Part shown: piece by piece, positions 1 through 12,638 of the stretch
How the letters are laid out: each line of letters opens with the position of its first letter
Numbering within the stretch: position 1 is the first letter of the stretch
DNA from: Acorus gramineus
Taxonomy: Eukaryota > Streptophyta > Magnoliopsida > Acorales > Acoraceae
Length of the DNA stretch: 64,000 nt
Direction of reading: 5' to 3'
Assembly: GCA_030737835.1 (NCBI GenBank)
Contig: CM060850.1
Location: forward strand, 2,259,788 to 2,323,787
Program-made: the position numbers and the translations under genes
Notes under the pieces: model-generated
Told to the model about the DNA's origin: nothing
The model's database searches: none
What the model saw: only the letters and a program-made list of their open reading frames with translations

Positions 1-1066
1 CCCGTAGGGCGATTACAAACTGACAGCCCCATAAACAGACTACAAACTTAACAGCCTTGAGAATTAGAAGTACCTCATAACCAAACGAAACTGGCCCATA
101 AACAAGCCCAGCTGAGCTTTTTTGCCACATTTTCTTACTGGAAACAAGAACGGATCCGGCGCCTCCCCCCTGGGGAGGGTGTCCCTTTACTAGGCGGGCT
201 ACATTTAAAGTCATTGTTGTCTACTACAAATATACCATTCAATGTAATTTTAGTCTTATCCCTCTAAATGTATACACATTTACATACATGCAGAACTTAC
301 AAGTATATCAAAGCAAAACTGTTAAAATGGAAGTGAGCATAATTTTTATTCTTCTATATGATAATGGGGCTATGTGCTTTGTTTTGGGATGTTTGGTTAG
401 GAAAAAGTTATACTCAGTTATTTTTATAGTTTAGTATGCAACTCGTCATTATTTTTATTTAAAAAAAATATATAATTTAATCTAATAAGGTATATGTTTT
501 TATAAAAGATGAAATCTATACTTTAATGAATTAAATAACATTATAATTTTTATCAAGATGTGTACATTATTATAATTTTTAACATTTTTTATTATAAAAT
601 ATGCATTTGAGAATGTAAAAAAAAAAACACAACTCTTTAAGACCGTAGATTTATGCATGGGCCAAGAAGTTACGAAAGCAGAAGCGTTAATTGGGCTGGG
701 CCCGTTTTCATCCGAATCCAAAACTCTGATCCCCGTTTTTTTTTTGTACCCGGAGGATATAATAACTCTTCCCGAGATCTCGAGCAAGTAAAAAAAACAA
801 AAAAAAAATAATTCCGAATTCCTAAAACAACCAAAAAGTCAAAACAGCTGGAGAAATGTCGGGTACCGAATGGACCCCACCCCCAACGTTCAAAAAATCC
901 AACGCATCACATACCTCCTCTCATCATCAGTCCCACCCAAAGTAACCGTTACCACCCCCCAAAACGCTCCTCCTCCTCCTCTTCTTCTTCTTCTTCTCTC
1001 ACACGCCCTCTCTCTCAGATGGCAATCGGAAGCGACTCCCCCGTCGTCGTCTCCCTCAAGAAAATA
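1..1066. other. Intergenic DNA and 5' leader of the IST1-like gene
   Basis: No gene is supported here. Roughly 420-620 is A/T-rich and resembles an interspersed repeat seen again near 10690-10860 and 50060-50720 (TATATCTCAT and GAAGTATATACT-like blocks). Between 968 and 1018 there is a CT-rich tract (TCC and TTC runs) just before the coding start of the next gene, typical of a plant 5' UTR. ATGs at 870 and 1019 lie in the presumed leader; the one at 1019 is in frame with the gene. Confidence 0.6.
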
Positions 1067-4000
1067 ATGGGGTTCGGAGTCTCCCTTTTCGGTGGGAGGA
1101 TCTTCAACCCCTCCAGATGGTACCAAAACCCACTCTCATTTCCAATCCCCACCCCCCACCCCTTTTTTTTTTTGGGTTCTCTTGCTGTGTTTTTAATTTT
1201 TCTTTGTTTGTCTGAAAATGCAGCAAAACAACGGCGAAGATGGCGACGGCACGGATAAAGCTTCTGAGGAACCGGAGGGAGGCGCAGGTGAGGCAGATGA
1301 GGCGGGACGTCGCTCTGCTTCTTGAATCCGGTCAGGATGCTACAGCGCGGATTCGGGTACTTTTTTTTTTTTTTTTCGACAAAATGAAAATCTTTGATGA
1401 TTGTTTGGGATTTTTTTATTTGTTTCAGTTAGGGTTTAGGAGTAGCTGCTATGGAGTTTTTGGGTTTTTTTTTTATTTTGTAAAATAAAGGTCAGCTGGG
1501 GTTATTGAGGAAGCGATTTGTCCTCACTGGCTAGTGAACTATGTCTTTCGTTATCACCCATGAAAATTAGGCCCTGCTTGGATAGTGCCATAAGTCTATT
1601 TCAGTATAGATAATGAATAAGTAATTTTGTGAACCGAGCTTTGGGAAAGTCGGCTAGCATCCCCCTCTCCATAAAGGATGTCAAAGATCAAACCTTGGGG
1701 TACCAATCTTCAATAAAATAAAATAAACAAATGAATAAACCATTTTTTGTTCTCATCTATTTTGGTGTAGCAATGTCCACCAATTCTTTGCAAACAAACA
1801 TGTTTTTGAGCATATCGATCCCTATTCCATCCTATGCTCTCTCTATTCCACTACCCAAACAGGGGCTTAGGGTCATCCTTGGTTTAGAAGGAGAATTTCT
1901 ATACTTCAGAAATCCAGTGTTGGGAAATTCCTTGAGAAAGAGGAATGAATGACATTTTGTATGGGGAACACAGGAACCACGTGAATAAATGGTTCCAAAT
2001 GCATAACCAAAGATAAATTTGAAGGGTTACGAGATTGGCCCTTAGAGTGGAAGTAAACAAGCTGGTTATATTATGTAACAAGTTACAAGGAAAAAATACC
2101 ATCTCAGTTTCACTGTTATTCAGTCCAGCAGAATTAGACCCATGTTGTGATGCTTGTTTGTGTGTTGTTTATGAGTTGTGAGGTGGACTCCCCCAAATAA
2201 TGAGAATTCCATGGAATAAGATCACCAAGAGTTTCTCATTTTACCAATGTTCACAAACAATAGGCAAGTGAAAAGCAATCATGGGTTTTGCATGTGCATA
2301 TGTCAATAATGTGTCAACAATTCTGACTGCAGAGTTTATGTTCCAACCTGAATTTTGGTTGAGTAGGGACTGAAGGAGAAATTGCTTGTTCCTATTTAAT
2401 CGATCCAGATATGTGAATAAAATTTAAATGATTAATCTACAGTTCTTGGCTCACAAAAGTGTCTCAACTTCTGAATCCAACATTACCTGTAACCAGGCCC
2501 GTTTGGTAAAAGTGTTGGATCTAGTGTCTGAAATATGACTCTCTGCTTTTTTTGCCTCTATGTTATTCTCATCTATTTCTTGATTATACAGTTTATCCTC
2601 CTATTATAATGTATTTAGTTACAGCTGCCTGGTTTTGCCCACATCCATCGGTGGATTCGCTTTGTCTGATTCATCTTTTCAGTAAAAATAATGTATTCCA
2701 TTATGCAACACATTTAGGTACTTGCCATTTCACGTATCATTTAATTTGGTAGTCGGGTTTTTTCTTCGGTATGCAGCTTGTTGCTACATTTAAAATCAAG
2801 TAATGACACATCATCGTCTGTATTATGTATTTGGTAGAGTTTTTTTTGTAGGTTGCATATTATACCTAGTAATTGTTCTGTTTTGCTACATTTCAATTAA
2901 CTGATGGCATGGCATTGGTCTTCACTCGAATAACATTAACCTTCAATTTGATACTTGGTTTCTCCAAAACATCTAAGTAGCGTGATTGCTGAATATTATT
3001 TTAGCTGAGATATGAAGAGAAATTCATACATCTACATAGCAGCAAGCAATTTTTTTTTTTTTTTGTTGATGTAGCAACAAATAATTGAACACTGAGGTCA
3101 ACAAATTTTTTCCTAGCGGAAGTTAGTTTTTTTTTTTAAATAATTGAATATTGACATAGCCTTAGAAGAATCGCAGAATTGAATAAGAAGCCTTTCAGAG
3201 TATATTTGCAGATTGGATTCAATTTTGTGGCTACACTTTGATCAGATATAATACTAATCAATGATTTATAGGTGGAACATGTAATCAGAGAACAAAATAT
3301 CATGGCAGCGAATGAAATAATTGAGCTCTTCTGTGAACTCATTGTGTTGCGCCTCTCAATCATTGCAAAGCAAAGGTTCGATTTCAGTCTCTACCTCATG
3401 AGTAAATGTTGAGTTCTATCTAATGTTGCTATTCTCGTGTTTTAGGGAATGCCCAGCAGATTTAAAGGAAGGTATTGCTAGTTTAATATTTGCAGCTCCT
3501 AGATGCTCAGATATCCCAGAACTTACACGACTCCGAGACATCTTTGAAAAAAAGTATGGAAAGGACTTTGTATCTTCTGCAACAGACCTATGCCCCAGCT
3601 GTGGTGTCAATAGTGCTGTAAGTCCCTTTCAGATTATAGACTTCATGCCCATGCCATTTGAATTGTACTACAAACGTTAACACCCCCCCCCCCCCCTTAA
3701 ATCCTTAATGCTGGGAAAACCATTAATCACCCACGAACTTTGTGCATGAGGTAAGCCTAGGAGGATTTAAACTTGAGACCTATAGGGCTAGTTTGGTAAA
3801 TGAATAAATATTCAAGATAAATTAACTTAATTTAAGGGGATAAGAAATCACTATTTTTATCCAAATTTACATTTGATAATGCATGAGGTAAGCCTAGGAG
3901 GATTTAAACTTGAGACCTATAGGGCTAGTTTGGTAAATGAATAAATATTCAAGATAAATTAACTTAATTTAAGGGGATAAGAAATCACTATTTTTATCCA

Positions 4001-6962
4001 AATTTACATTTGTAAACATCAGTAAAAAAAAAAAAAAAAAACTTGCAATTGTAAGTGAAAAGATGACCAAAAGAAGAAAGCCGTACAAAATAAACTAAAA
4101 TTACATAAAAACTTTAAAATAAAATACTTGAAAAATATCAACTACTTTCATAAGCATTCAATCAAGCATAAGAAATGCATGTAATCCAAGGACAAATAAT
4201 GACATCCCCCACACAGATCTAATTTATAACATCAAATCCCCCAAAAACTAAATTTTACACACGACAATTTTAGAGCATTAAAATTTTGAATTTACAAAAT
4301 GAATCATTTACATATGAATCATTTAAAAAGGAATGTATTGTGTTCCTTTCAGCATTCAAATTGATTCAATTGATTATGGAATATGAAAACCCATTTCTGT
4401 TTTATATGAAGCTTAGATTGAGATTTAATTTCTAATAAGATGTCCTGAAAAGGGTTTTGTGAGAAATGTGATGGAAGAGAGATGTAGGTGAAAGAAATGG
4501 CTGGAAACTGAGAAGGGGGGGGGGGGGGTTGTGGGGGGATGGGAGGAGGACAGAGGGGGGGGGAGAGAGTTGATGGGGAAGATGAAAACCATGATTGACG
4601 ACAACCAGAGAACAACACAGATTGGTGAGTCCACGGATGAGAGAAATGCGGTTAAAAGGAGTGAGGCTTTAGTTGATGGGGAAGATGAAAACCATGATTG
4701 ACGACAACCGGAGAACAACATAGATTGGTGAGTCCACGGATGAGAGAAATGCGGTTAAAAGGGGTTGTGGGGGATGGGAGGAGGACAGAGGGGGGGGGGG
4801 AGAGTTGATGGGGAAGATGAAAACCATGATTGACGACAACCAGAGAACAACACAGATTGGTGAGTCCACGGATGAGAGAAATGCGGTTAAAAGGAGTGAG
4901 GCTTTAATGGTGCTTTTTTTTTCTCTTTTTTTTGGAAGGGCTGGTAAAAAAGTTGTTCGTGTTTCACAAAATGCGGTTAAAAAGTGGGAACAATTTTTGT
5001 TCCACGTTTTACCCAAAACAAAAATATCCTCATTTTTTAATCTCAAAATACATATAATTGTCCATTCTTTATCCTTTTTTTTTCTTGTGCCAATTATGAT
5101 AACATGTGATTTAATCCAATTTTTCCTTATCCTAACCCTTATTCCCATGCCAAACCAGCCCATCTCAAAATGGGGAGATGGGTGTGGCTTTAGCCATGGT
5201 GCCAACCCCGTGTGGCTTATTGTTCTGTTATCCCAATTATTTCCTTATCCCAACCAATGGCTTTAGCCAAAGTGCCAACCCCGTGTGGCTTATTGTTCTG
5301 TTATGATCCAGGTGTTTGACGGATAGGAAATGATTTACATGGAAGTGGTGCAAAGTTCGGTAGGACAGGATTTAGAGGAAGTTTAATATTAGAATTGTGC
5401 TGAATTTATGTAACCTATTGTTATCTGTTGCAATCTTAATTATTATAGGATTAGAGGAAACTTCAGAGTTTTATTCTACTTATGGTATCATCTGTCTGTT
5501 TCATTATATGATATAGATTTATTTTCTATCTAGTTAGTTATTTCCTTTCTGCTTACTATATTATATGTAGCAAAATGATGCATACGCTAGCTAAATAAGA
5601 AGCATTTTAAAAAAAGATCTCATAATCTGAGTTGTTCTTAGCTCTTTCCTAGGATTTTCATAATATATAAGAAAGTAGTAGTCTATCTATGCTTCTGCTT
5701 CATTTCTAGTAATTGCTCTCACACTTATCAGGATTTCTGTTGTATAGCTAATAGAGAGATTATCTCTTAGAACGCCCACTGGGGAGGTAAAGCTGAAAGT
5801 CATGAAGGAAATTGCAAAGGAATACCAGGTTCAGTGGGATACAACAGAGACTGAGACTGAGCTTCTCAAACCCCCAGAACCTCCCCTGGTATGTGCTAGA
5901 TCTTCTCTTTGTTTATTTGTGCGCGTTTGCTTGCATATATTAAACTGTTAATCCTGTCAGCTCTATATACACCCTTATACACACATTTAGGATGTACGTA
6001 TATTTTTGTGAATGCATCCAAGTGATATTTGCTCATCAACTCTCTGTTTAATCTTATGTGTCACAATAATTATATTGATCAATTACATTATATATAGGGA
6101 GGGCCTCGTTCCTTTGTTAGTGCGTCCAGCTTGCCTGTGAAATCTGCATCACTACAAAGCGTGGAGACAATGGTGCCTAGCAATAGGTACACCTTTAGTA
6201 GACTATTGTTATGTGACATGATATTTTCGTGACCTTTATATGCCTCTTTTTGTATGATAAGTGGACAATCCTACTCTAATATGCCAGTCTCATACGACAA
6301 ACAAATTCTTTATTGACAGTGAAACACAAAGCACAATTACCGAGAAACAGACTACGATGCATTTCAAGGACTCAGCTGCTGCTGCTAAAGTAGCTGCGGA
6401 GTCTGCAGAGAAAGCTATTGCTGCTGCACGAGCCGCTGAATATCTTGCAAAACTGGAATCTCATCAAACTGATCAAACTACTGTCAATGGCTTTGACACT
6501 CCTCTATCAAGCGGTAAAAATGCACCAGAGACTCACCATACCCAATCAGATGGCAGTTCAAATTTCCCCAGGCGGTTTCAAGAGTCACAGAGTTACAATC
6601 ACTCAATGTTTGTAGGGAACAAGGAAACAGGCTTTGCCAATTCTGAAGTTAAGATGGATAGGAGGCACAGCTATAACGCACCCAAGGTGCATTCAGACAT
6701 AAAGTTTGATGACTCAGATGGGTTTGTTTCAGACAGTGATGAAGAAATTCGTATGGATGCTCCTTCACGACTGCCTCCGAATAGGCCGCCGCCTCCATTG
6801 CATCGGCCTTATGATGATGATCATGCTGAGGACGGAGCAGAATCTGAAAATAGCTCAGGTTCGTTGAAACATGATCTGATTCATCGCGTTCATCCAAAAT
6901 TGCCAGATTATGATTCGCTCGCTGCTCGCTTCGAATCTCTCAAGACTCGGAGATACAGTTAA
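1067..6962 (+). CDS. IST1-like protein, ESCRT-III-associated (seven exons, 444 aa)
   Basis: Exons inferred from GT-AG sites: 1067-1119, 1224-1356, 3272-3375, 3446-3617, 5748-5888, 6098-6186 and 6320-6962. They total 1335 nt and stay open. The IST1/Ist1p (Vps4-regulator) domain fills about residues 18-200, with blocks such as CKTTAKMATARIKLLRNRR, ATARIRVEHVIRE, SLIFAAPRCSDIPEL and KYGKDFV. The tail holds an Ala-rich helix and ends in LPDYDSLAARFESLKTRR (about 425-442), a match to the MIM1 motif that binds MIT domains of Vps4/SKD1 and LIP5. Family knowledge: these proteins act with ESCRT-III at endosomes in multivesicular-body sorting. I prefer ATG 1067 (A at -3, G at +4); ATG 1019 would add 16 unconserved residues. 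The last intron uses the acceptor at 6318-6319, because an acceptor at 6261 runs into a stop. The precise Arabidopsis ISTL counterpart is not assigned. Confidence 0.9.
3744..4013. repeat. 137-bp tandem duplication in IST1-like intron 4
   Basis: Two nearly identical direct copies start at 3744 and 3881 (GCATGAGGTAAGCCTAGG...) and run to about 3875 and 4012. Each copy contains the left end (GGGCTAGTTTGGTAAATG) of a TTA-type MITE related to the element at 55370-55856. The near identity of the copies suggests a recent local duplication. The intron also has a C-run at 3684-3697 and an A-run near 4024. Confidence 0.85.
3785..5161 (+). mobile_element. Expanded MITE copy inside IST1-like intron 4
   Basis: The left end GGGCTAGTTTGGTAAATG (3785) and the right end CCATGCCAAACCAGCCC (5145-5161) are inverted relative to each other. 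They match the ends of the compact element at 55370-55856, which is bounded by TTA. This copy is about 1.4 kb because it has gained the 137-bp tandem duplication and the repeat cluster at 4568-4895. Assignment to a Harbinger-like class is inference from the 55370 copy. Confidence 0.55.
4520..4905 (+). repeat. Minisatellite with G-runs in IST1-like intron 4
   Basis: A unit beginning AGTTGATGGGGAAGATGAAA is present three times (starts 4568, 4671 and 4803), each followed by ...GGTGAGTCCACGGATGAGAG. A second unit, GGGATGGGAGGAGGACAGAG plus a long G-run, precedes copy 1 and copy 3. G-runs of 8 to 14 bases lie near 4515-4530, 4554-4562 and 4790-4800. The stretch is open in several frames on both strands, but no coding signature or conserved motif is visible. 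Confidence 0.85.
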
Positions 6963-9117
6963 GATTTTGTTTAATACATATATGCATTTCTGAATTGGTT
7001 TGGCATACGTTTTTTGTCTGTAATAAATTTTCTAAGAAACTATATATTATTTCCATATAGAATGATTATGCATGAAATATGCTTTCCTATTTGTACGTAA
7101 GATTGAATTTTCTATTTTTCTACTTAATCTTGCATTTCAAGCAAGCTATTCTTTCTAAAGAAACATAATTGGTCAAATGTGATGAAAGGATCCATATTGA
7201 AACTGTTGTTCCTGGATCAAACTTAACATTCAAAGCTTAACATGTGAAGTGGGAGGACTGACTCCCATGTGCTACTCGTGGTATAAATAATACACGCATG
7301 CAGAGTTTCTTTTTCATGTATAACTTGGGATTCAAGGAACTTTACTTCCAGATTTACAAACCATAGCCAGCCAGGCAAAAATCTTTGTGACGGGACATAA
7401 ACTTTGATATTGGAAATATTTTGGCCTATTCGACATGCAAGAGTACTACTGTCTTGAAATTTTACAAAAATACAAATTGGGTATATCAAGAAATTCAATA
7501 TTGAGGGCGATCTTCAATATATTTGCATAGTTAATAAAGAAAATCAAACATAATGAACCCAATATAGGGGACAACATGTTTCTTCAAAAAAAAATAATAA
7601 TAATAATATAGGGGACTACATGAATGGAATTATCTGGTGATTACACTTCTCTCCGATTTGCGGCATCTCAAGTCACCTTTGTATTTTGAATTCCATGCAT
7701 GAAAAATGAAAGCTCAGTTTGGAATCACATGTTTAAGTCAGAGATGTCCAAACATGGATTTCAAGCTCGTCTTGAAATGGTAAAGATGGCTATGAAAAAC
7801 AAATGCTGAGTATACTGTTTCTTGTCAAACAGCGCCAATAGTTTACGCACACGTGGTATCTCTTTTAAATATATCTTTTAATGTATGTATAACATCATGA
7901 AAAGCTTTCATTAGACCACTAAATTAAATTTATTAAGAAGTCTGATATCACAGAGCTAACAAAAGTATGTGCTAGTCACAAAATCTTAGACATGATATAT
8001 ATACACTACTCAATATTTTTGTATATATCTAATAATGAAAAAGTAGAAATATAATCATTTAACTCATATGAGTATGTATTTATTTTTTTTAAAAAAATGT
8101 ATTTCATTAGCTAAATATATATTTTAAATTAAAATATGTACGTGTTGCAGATAAGACTACAAATGAGATTGAAAGTATCGTTTTTCTAAAAAAAAAAAGT
8201 GATACTAACGGGTGTATGTAATGCAAATTAAAAGACAGATAGTGCATATGCGTTTCAATAATATAATTGATGAAAATCATGGGCAAAATATTTTGTATAT
8301 CAACACAATATTGAGATTAGAATGAAAGTGAAGGATTTGAATCACGTGCTTGTCCTAGAAACTCATCACATCTAGAATATAATAATTAAGGGCACGTAAA
8401 AAAGAAATAGTCAACTTGTTTGATTAACAAAAATAAGATACAATAGTTATATTCAGATAAATTAATATAAAATTTGATAATAATTTTAATGAGACTAAAA
8501 TATTTTATCGACTTATTCATCATAAAAAAATAATAAATACAAAAATAAAAAAATACAACCAAACAAAATTATATCACAATATTTGTGCTTAGAATATCAA
8601 TTTTAAGTGGCAGCCCAAACGCGCGTGGATTTCCTTTTGCAAAATTACAAACTCAATGAGTCATGAATCCTGTGACCTAGGTCACATCTGTTGACCCTTC
8701 CACGTATTTCCCTGGTAATTAAACCTAAAAACAGACGGCCAAATCTATCATTCCATATTGAAAATCAACCTCACACAAATGTCCAAATTTTGAACCACCA
8801 CCAAACTTTCCCTTCACAAGCTTAGAATGCTCCCTTTATAATTCCCATAAAAAACAATCTCAGTCAATTACAATTCCTCAAAAACCATACAAAAAAATAA
8901 AATATCGAGTTCCTGGCAATAACAAAAACCCAATAAATGGCTGAACTTGGTTGACCTAAAACCATGACACGGAACTGTTTATGAAACGGATCTTCAAAAT
9001 TCCACTCTATATAAAGAAAGACAAAGGTGGCAACAACATTAACAAATCAAAACCTCTGCGTACGAAGTTCTCTTATATCTTTATAAGACACACTTCAAGT
9101 AGACACCATAAGAAGCC
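6963..9117. other. Intergenic DNA between IST1-like and the first SAUR
   Basis: The first 100-200 bases are probably the IST1-like 3' UTR (AATAAA-like signal near 7021). The rest is A/T-rich and I see no gene. The last 130 bases are the promoter and leader of the SAUR at 9118. No inverted repeat with clear termini was recognised. Confidence 0.6.
9008..9014 (+). promoter_or_regulatory. TATA box of SAUR at 9118
   Basis: TATATAA within CTCTATATAAAG, 104 bases upstream of the ATG. This predicts transcription start near 9040 and a 5' leader of about 75-80 nt. The assignment is by motif and position only. Confidence 0.65.
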
Positions 9118-9444
9118 ATGTTGAACCTAAAGGGGCTTCTCTTTAAAATGAGAAGGGCTTTCAGGTTGTCGCGCCATTCATCGATTGCGAAACGGGGACA
9201 CTTCGTCGTGTACACGGCGGACGGCAAGCGCTTTGTGGTTCCATTGGGCTACCTTGAGAGCACCATATTTAGAGAGCTCTTCAGGTTGTCAGAGCTTGTG
9301 TTTGGATACCCAAATAGTGGTCCAATTAAGCTTGTATGTGATGCTGTTTTCATGGAGTACGCTTTCTCATTGGTTGGGAAAAACATCTCCATTAATGTTG
9401 AGAAGGCTCTGATGCTCTCTTCGTCATTCTTGTTGAGATGGTGA
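9118..9444 (+). CDS. SAUR family auxin-responsive protein, short divergent member (108 aa)
   Basis: Intronless, as usual for SAURs. The auxin_inducible (SAUR) domain is clear: GHFVVYTADGKRFVVPLGYL at about residues 27-47, followed by IFRELFRLSELVFGYP and the CDAVFMEYAFSLV block. SAURs are small plasma-membrane-associated regulators; the family inhibits PP2C.D phosphatases and so activates H+-ATPases and cell expansion. Compared with the other three copies here, this one lacks the N-terminal MAKKW-type motif (it has MLNLKGLLFKMRRAFR instead), has LSELVFGYP where the others have MSEEEFGFP-like sequence, and replaces the RRV segment with GKNIS. It stops at LLRW soon after the domain. It is the most diverged copy of the cluster but has an intact frame and a good TATA box, so I call it a gene, not a pseudogene. 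Confidence 0.88.
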   Translation: MLNLKGLLFKMRRAFRLSRHSSIAKRGHFVVYTADGKRFVVPLGYLESTIFRELFRLSELVFGYPNSGPIKLVCDAVFMEYAFSLVGKNISINVEKALMLSSSFLLRW

Positions 9445-11804
9445 AGATGGTTTGGATCACTTGGTACCATTAGTTACTGCGCGTGAAGGACAAAGTCAGT
9501 TTTTTTTTTTTTTTTAATTCTTTTTATATGATTCTTTTGTAATTGGTTTCATTTATTACTTGTTTATATGTAGATGTTGTTGCTTCTGAATGGAAGTATA
9601 GCAAGATCACTTCACTGTTAGGTTCTTACAAGATGAAGATTGTAAATTTCAGCTTGATTAGAAAGTCATGAATAAAATTACACTGTAATTTGTAATTCTC
9701 TCTGTTTTTTTTTTCAACTATAAATTGAGAGATTCTGAGTTTTCTCATTTTCTGTTTGCATGTTAGTGACTCGTATGAGAATTGCATAGCATTAGCAATC
9801 ACGTGAGCTTCATTTTATCAGTGTAACTTGGAAATTGTCTAACTAAACTAGGATTTGAGAATAATGTAGAAGTCTTTATGTTTTAAGATGAATTTTTAAA
9901 AGTGGTGGTCGAGAACACAGATTTTCTCTAGTAGAATGATAGTACTTCATTTTATGTTCATGATCATCAAATTATTCAAATAACCTTGATCTTAAGGCAA
10001 GCTGGACAACCCCTTTTTTTTTGGACTGTATGTGTAAATACTCATAAAAAGAAGTATACTCGTAAGAATTAGCTGAAAAAATTGTGATTTGCACACTCTT
10101 TTTAAGAATTCGCAGAAAAAAGGGAATAAGATCGTCTATGCCACTGACACAGAAATCTTTTGTGAGAGAGAATCATACTGTGCCACATAGATGACACTGC
10201 AGGTCCACTTTTAAAATACATGCATAATTGTTTTGTAAAGAATGTGTAAAACAAATGTATTGGTTAATGGGTTTGTGTTTTTCTCCCATGCAACTTGACA
10301 AATCTCTCCCCCCCCCCCCCCTTCTTTTTTTTTTTTTTTTTTTGGATGGAAAGGTTTGGCATGTGCCATCATTTTATTAATTTCATAGAACATGTCCAAA
10401 AATAAAAAATACTAGTAGAAGAGGAGTCTATCAGTCAAGGATACAAAGAAAAAACACGTTCTGCTGGTCCCCCACAACTTTTCCTTATGTGTACATTATT
10501 ATACCAGCCCCAGCACAAGCGTGACCCTAAGCTTTTATAAAATTAATAACTGAGTCCTAAATGTTTTCAAAGCACGCGAAAAGGGTATGAGAGTGTAAAA
10601 TATCCAATGGATGACACGGGGATTCATGATCTTTTCTGTCAGAATTATGCTACATACTGTTAATTTTTCAGCCCAGTTCTAATTTACACGTTGTTTTGAA
10701 TTTTTTAAAAATATTATATCTCATCTCATAAAGTTTATTTTTTTTAAAAAAAAATGAAGTATATACTCTAATAAATTGTATTGATACATTAATTTATAAA
10801 AAATGTTAAAAAATTTATCGAAACATATAACTCATAGTGATTTTCTATCGACGCATATGAAATTTGAATTGGGAATAAAAAAAACACTGTGTAACAGCCT
10901 TCTTTCTGCAATGCATATTGTGAAGGCTAAGTTAAGCACTCGAATGGAAGAATAGTGGGTGAATTATTGCTTAATAACATGTATTGATAATGATTTTTTA
11001 TAGCATTGATAATAATAAAATCATTTAACATTTTCAGAATATGAAACCTCGTCGAGATCAAATTTAAAAGTATGTATTGCTTATTAGATTTATATTTTGA
11101 TATTTTTTTTTTGTGAATCATCGATATGAAATTTAACATATCGTTTTAAAATATATGGTAATTATCTTTTACAATTATTCAGTGATATGCTTTATATGAA
11201 TGTCTTTATTTCATTTTATATATATTCTTTTTTTTTAGTTGTGCTATTAAAATTTTTTTTTAAAAAATATAATGAAATAAATTTAAAAAATATTTACATA
11301 AGTCATATTATGCCTCTTTTTTTTTTAAATCCAGCTGGCTCCGCCACTTACTGTGACACATGAAATCCGGACTCAAAACAGATAGGGTCAGCCCTACCAA
11401 AATTCCTTAGGCAGTGGTGGGCTTCATGTTGCAACTTAAATTCAGTCCATATCGTTTTTAATTATTTTTTTAAAAAATCATCACTCTTCTTTTGAAATGC
11501 CTACTGTTATATGAAATGATGTATATACTGAAATATATTGATGTATTTTTTTTTAGTTGAAAAAATTAAAAAAAATCATGTCATATACTATGATAAAATT
11601 ATACACTATGATAGTGTAGTATATACATCGCTATCATAGTGTATTGAACTGTAAACGGGGCTGCGTATATCAACGCTCATGTACATTACCTTTTCCACGG
11701 GTCAGTGTTGGGGAAAAGACCAAACAGTACAGGACATTCTAAAATAAAATATCAGAAAATCAAAATAACATAAGTTGGGTTGAAAAGGATGCATGCTATG
11801 ATGC

Positions 11805-12034
11805 TTAGGGTTATGATTGTAAAATTGATTCTGTAGAAATCTAAGTTTTAAAACTGATTCTGCAGGAAGCTCCCCTCTCTCCCCCCCAGCTTTTCCAAAT
11901 CGCAGTTTTTTAACACTATTTGTCTGAAATATGTCTACAAGAAGCTGCTATAGTAAAACTGTTTAGTTGCACGATTATAGATGTAATTTCCTGTAATCAC
12001 AAAAGCTGTGAATCACGCAACCAAATGCACCCTT
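11805..12034. mobile_element. MITE of the GCAACCAAACGCACC family
   Basis: The right end GCAACCAAATGCACCC (12018-12033) and the inner blocks AAAATTGATTCTG...CTGATTCTGCAGGAAGCT and CTGTGAATCACGCAACC are shared with copies at 20975-21179, 21216-21440, 57023-57255 and 63391-63615. The left terminus is degraded here. The superfamily is not certain; TIRs of the GGTGCGTTTGGTTG form are common in hAT-type and other MITEs. Confidence 0.6.
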
Positions 12035-12186
12035 AATATGCCATTTGATTTCTGTCACTGTAGAAGTTTGAAATTGATGTACCACCATACGATTTCAGTA
12101 CCAGGTTACAATGTTTGAGAGTGGTGTGTCATATAAGAGAGAAACCCACGTAAAATCTTGTATATCTCATTATAAAGTATCTCTTA

Positions 12187-12638
12187 GCCCCTTTTTTGAT
12201 ATAAAATAGGACTTATTCTTGGATATACAATTATTCCGACATAAGTGAATATAAATAAGGATAAAGTGATTTATGTTTGATTGTATTTTGAATTATTCTT
12301 ATTGGGAAACGTAAGAATAAATTTTTTATTGTTTGGATAAAATGTGAATAAAGTGAGGATAAGGATTTATAAAAGATAAAAAAATAATGATAGCGGATTT
12401 GACATGTGATTTCTTAGAGGTGATGACAATTGATTTGATAATGGACCTACATATTCTTTGGGTGAAATAACCTGGAATAACTTTAATTCCAGGAGTTGGT
12501 TGAAATTCATATACCACTTTATACCAGTTTATTATGTATAAGATGTCCTAAGGTATACGAGACATCTAAACAAGAAAAAATGGTTATTTTACCTGATTCT
12601 CAATTACTCTAGAGGTTATTCTCGAAACAAACAGGGGC
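12187..12638 (+). mobile_element. Harbinger-like MITE with TTA duplication (copy 1)
   Basis: A 452-bp element bounded by TTA at 12184-12186 and 12639-12641. It starts GCCCCTTTTTTGATA and ends GAAACAAACAGGGGC, giving short inverted ends. The interior (AATTATTCTTATTGGGAAAC, GGTGATGACAATTGATTTGA) is shared with 15268-15711 in the same orientation and with 49214-49673 in the opposite one. A 3-bp TTA/TAA duplication is typical of PIF/Harbinger elements. There is no coding capacity. Confidence 0.8.

Noticed and set aside
1019..1066. ATG 1019 as start of the IST1-like protein
   Set aside because: It is in frame and cannot be excluded, but the added 16 residues have no family counterpart and ATG 1067 has the better context (A at -3, G at +4).
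4669..5205. 178-codon minus-strand open frame opposite IST1-like intron 4
   Set aside because: It is composed of the minisatellite units and MITE sequence, has no recognisable domain and lies within an intron.
6262..6319. Acceptor at 6260-6261 for the last IST1-like exon
   Set aside because: With the phase left by the preceding exon it reaches a stop after about 18 codons; the acceptor at 6318-6319 keeps the frame to the MIM-containing C-terminus.
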